7,256 nucleotides of DNA from an uncultured Alistipes sp. Its GTDB lineage: Bacteria; Bacteroidota; Bacteroidia; Bacteroidales; Rikenellaceae. Within the stretch, counting starts at the first letter, position 1. Each line of letters opens with the position of its first letter. The position numbers and the translations under genes were made by a program. The notes beneath the pieces were generated by a model. The model was given only the letters and a program-made list of their open reading frames with translations. It ran no database searches and was not told the DNA's origin. Location: assembly GCA_937880705.1 (NCBI GenBank), contig CALGRZ010000040.1, forward strand, positions 1-7,256, given 5' to 3'. Of the stretch, positions 5,378 through 7,256 are shown one piece after another.

Positions 5378-7256
5378 ATGAGAAAAGCAACTATCGTTAT
5401 GTCAGCATTGACTCTCGCTCTTGTTGGCTGCAACCAGGCCGATGTGCCTGCCGAGCTCAAGGGCAACCCCTTCGTTGAGGAGTGGAATACTCCCTACCAG
5501 ACACCTCCCTTCTCGCAGATCAAGCTCGAGCACTACGAGCCTGCTATCGACTACGCTATCGAGCAGAACCGTGCCGAGATTGACGCCATCATCAACAACC
5601 CCGAGGCTCCCACCTTCGAGAACACCATCGTGGCTATGGAGCAGTCAGGCCACCTGCTGGGCCGTGTGACGGGTGTATTCTTCGTGCTCAATGGCAGCTG
5701 CACAAGTGATGAGATGCAGCAGATTGCACAGAACATCACCCCGAAGCTCACCGAGCTCTCGAACGATGTGTCGCTCAACCCCCAGCTCTTCGAGCGTGTT
5801 AAGGCTGTCTACGACCAGCGCGAGAGCCTCGATCTCGACGAGCAGGATATGCAGCTGTTGGAGAATACCTACAAGGGCTTCGAGCGTTCGGGTGCTGCCC
5901 TCTCGGATGAGGACAAGGAGCTCTACCGTCAGTACACCACCGAGCTGTCGCAGCTCGAGTTGGTGTTTGGTCAGAATGCTCTGGCATCGACCAACGCCTT
6001 CTCTCTGAACATCACCGATGAGGCTCGCGTAGCGGAGCTTCCCGACTTCGTGAAGGAGGGTATGGCTGCCGAGGCCGAGGCTCGTGGCGAGCAGGGCTGG
6101 ACACTTACACTCCACGCCCCCAGCTACGTTCCCTTCATGACCTACTCTACACAGCGTGACCTTAAGGAGCAGCTCTACCGTGCCTACAACAGCCGCAGCG
6201 TAGGTGGCGAGTTCGACAACATGGAGAACATCCGCCGCATCGCCGAGCTGCGCATGAAGGTTGCCAACCTGCTGGGCTACGAGTGCTATGCAGACTACGT
6301 TCTGGAGGATCGCATGGCCGAGAGCACACCCACCGTTCAGTCGTTCCTCGATGAGCTGTTGAACTCTACTATCGACTACGCCAAGAGGGATGTAGCCTCT
6401 ATCGAGGCCTATGCTCACAGCAAGGGCCTTGAGGGTAAGCTGATGCCCTGGGATTGGGCCTACTACAGCGAGAAGTACAAGGAGGAGATGTACGCCATCA
6501 ACGATGAGCAGATTAAGCCCTACCTGCAGCTGGAGAATGCCAAGCAGGCTGTGTTTATGCTCGCCAACAAGCTCTATGGCCTCACCTTCACCGAGGCTCC
6601 CGAGATCGAGACCTACCATCCCGAGGCTACGGTGTACGAGGTTAAGGATGCCGAGCAGAACGTGCTTGCTATCCTCTATATGGACTTCTTCCCCCGCGAG
6701 TCAAAGCGTCAGGGTGCATGGATGACCGAGTTCCGTGGCACGAAGATCTACAAGGGCGTAGAGCAGCGTCCTCTGGTGTCGCTCGTGATGAACTTCACCA
6801 AACCCACCGAGAGCGCACCTTCGCTCCTTACTTTCGACGAGTTTGAGACCTTCCTCCACGAGTTTGGTCACGCTCTGCACGGAATGCTCGCAAAGGGTGA
6901 GTATGAGTCTATGAATGGTACCGCTGTTTATCGCGATTTCGTGGAGTTGCCTTCTCAGATTATGGAGAATTGGGCTACCGAGAAGGAGTATCTTGACCTC
7001 TGGGCAAAGCACTACCAGACAGGCGAGCCTATCCCTGCTGAGCTTATCGAGAAGATCGTTGCAGCAAAGAACTACCTCGCAGGCTACGGCCAGGTACGCC
7101 AGCTCCATTTCGCATACCTCGATATGTCATGGCATACTCTCAAGGAGGTTCCTGCTGTCGGTACGGTAGAGTTCGAGCAGGCGACCCTGGCACCTTATTC
7201 GATCATGCCTTCTGCTGACGGTGCGGCGTTCTCGACTTCATTCTCACACATCTTCT
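5378..7256 (+). CDS. M3-family zinc metallopeptidase, Dcp-like, predicted lipoprotein (paralogue 2; partial, C-terminus outside window)
   Basis: An open frame runs from ATG 5378 to the window end without a stop, giving 626 codons plus one base. The start is supported by a lipoprotein signal peptide: MRK, a hydrophobic core, then lipobox LVGC with Cys18. The mature part begins like paralogue 1, with NPFVEEWNTPYQTPPF and IKLEHYEPAIDYAI. The catalytic region has GAWM at about 447-450, HEFGHALH at 494-501 (zinc ligands His494 and His498, catalytic Glu495) and NGTAVYRDFVELPSQIMENW with third ligand Glu523. That spacing of 29 residues matches E. coli Dcp and mammalian thimet oligopeptidase. The visible part stops just after FSHIF, before the Tyr cluster. 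The enzyme is probably a periplasmic or outer-membrane oligopeptidase co-transcribed with paralogue 1, as no promoter match or terminator is seen in the 36-bp gap. Codon choice shifts after about 6805. Dipeptidyl carboxypeptidase versus endopeptidase activity cannot be told from sequence. Confidence 0.92.
   Translation, partial: MRKATIVMSALTLALVGCNQADVPAELKGNPFVEEWNTPYQTPPFSQIKLEHYEPAIDYAIEQNRAEIDAIINNPEAPTFENTIVAMEQSGHLLGRVTGVFFVLNGSCTSDEMQQIAQNITPKLTELSNDVSLNPQLFERVKAVYDQRESLDLDEQDMQLLENTYKGFERSGAALSDEDKELYRQYTTELSQLELVFGQNALASTNAFSLNITDEARVAELPDFVKEGMAAEAEARGEQGWTLTLHAPSYVPFMTYSTQRDLKEQLYRAYNSRSVGGEFDNMENIRRIAELRMKVANLLGYECYADYVLEDRMAESTPTVQSFLDELLNSTIDYAKRDVASIEAYAHSKGLEGKLMPWDWAYYSEKYKEEMYAINDEQIKPYLQLENAKQAVFMLANKLYGLTFTEAPEIETYHPEATVYEVKDAEQNVLAILYMDFFPRESKRQGAWMTEFRGTKIYKGVEQRPLVSLVMNFTKPTESAPSLLTFDEFETFLHEFGHALHGMLAKGEYESMNGTAVYRDFVELPSQIMENWATEKEYLDLWAKHYQTGEPIPAELIEKIVAAKNYLAGYGQVRQLHFAYLDMSWHTLKEVPAVGTVEFEQATLAPYSIMPSADGAAFSTSFSHIF

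Noticed and set aside
5645..6619. Long open frame (324 codons) on the minus strand opposite paralogue 2
   Set aside because: The plus strand encodes a clear M3 peptidase with conserved motifs here. The antisense product is Leu/Val/Glu-rich with no recognisable motif, as expected from the mirror image of a GC-biased codon pattern.

Overview
The window looks like chromosomal DNA from a gut-type member of the Bacteroidota, probably a Bacteroidales such as an Alistipes-like or Bacteroides-like organism. Three things point there. A textbook Bacteroidota promoter (TTG, 19 bp, TAnnTTTG) lies in the central intergenic gap. The start codons follow A/T-rich leaders, mostly without a convincing Shine-Dalgarno sequence. 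Two consecutive peptidases carry lipoprotein signal peptides, a common arrangement in this phylum. The genus assignment is inference.

The window is coding almost throughout and splits into two divergent blocks around a 49-bp gap (3055-3103). The left block reads leftward. It begins with rsmE (16S rRNA U1498 methyltransferase), then a HyfB-type proton-pumping membrane subunit, then the first 108 codons of a HyfC/NuoH-type membrane subunit that leaves the window. The last two form the core of the membrane arm of a group 4 hydrogenase or related complex I-like enzyme. Its catalytic subunits are not in view.

The right block reads rightward. It contains two tandem, paralogous M3-family zinc metallopeptidases (Dcp-like), both predicted lipoproteins and separated by 36 bp. 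The first is complete (745 aa). The second (626 codons visible) is cut by the window end before its last conserved motif. They probably trim oligopeptides in the periplasm or at the outer membrane, which would suit a peptide-fermenting anaerobe. A membrane-bound hydrogenase-like complex could serve redox disposal in the same cell, but a functional link between the blocks is speculation.

The most notable non-coding structure is a perfect 18-bp palindrome in the central gap. It supplies identical TAACTTTG boxes to both strands, almost equidistant from the two start codons, so it may be a compact divergent promoter. No RNA gene, CRISPR array, insertion sequence or clear terminator was seen, and no stretch over 300 bp lacks a gene. 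I did not find a clearly new system. The best leads are the palindromic promoter, the divergent active-site connector of the first peptidase, and a codon-use shift at the 3' end of the second.
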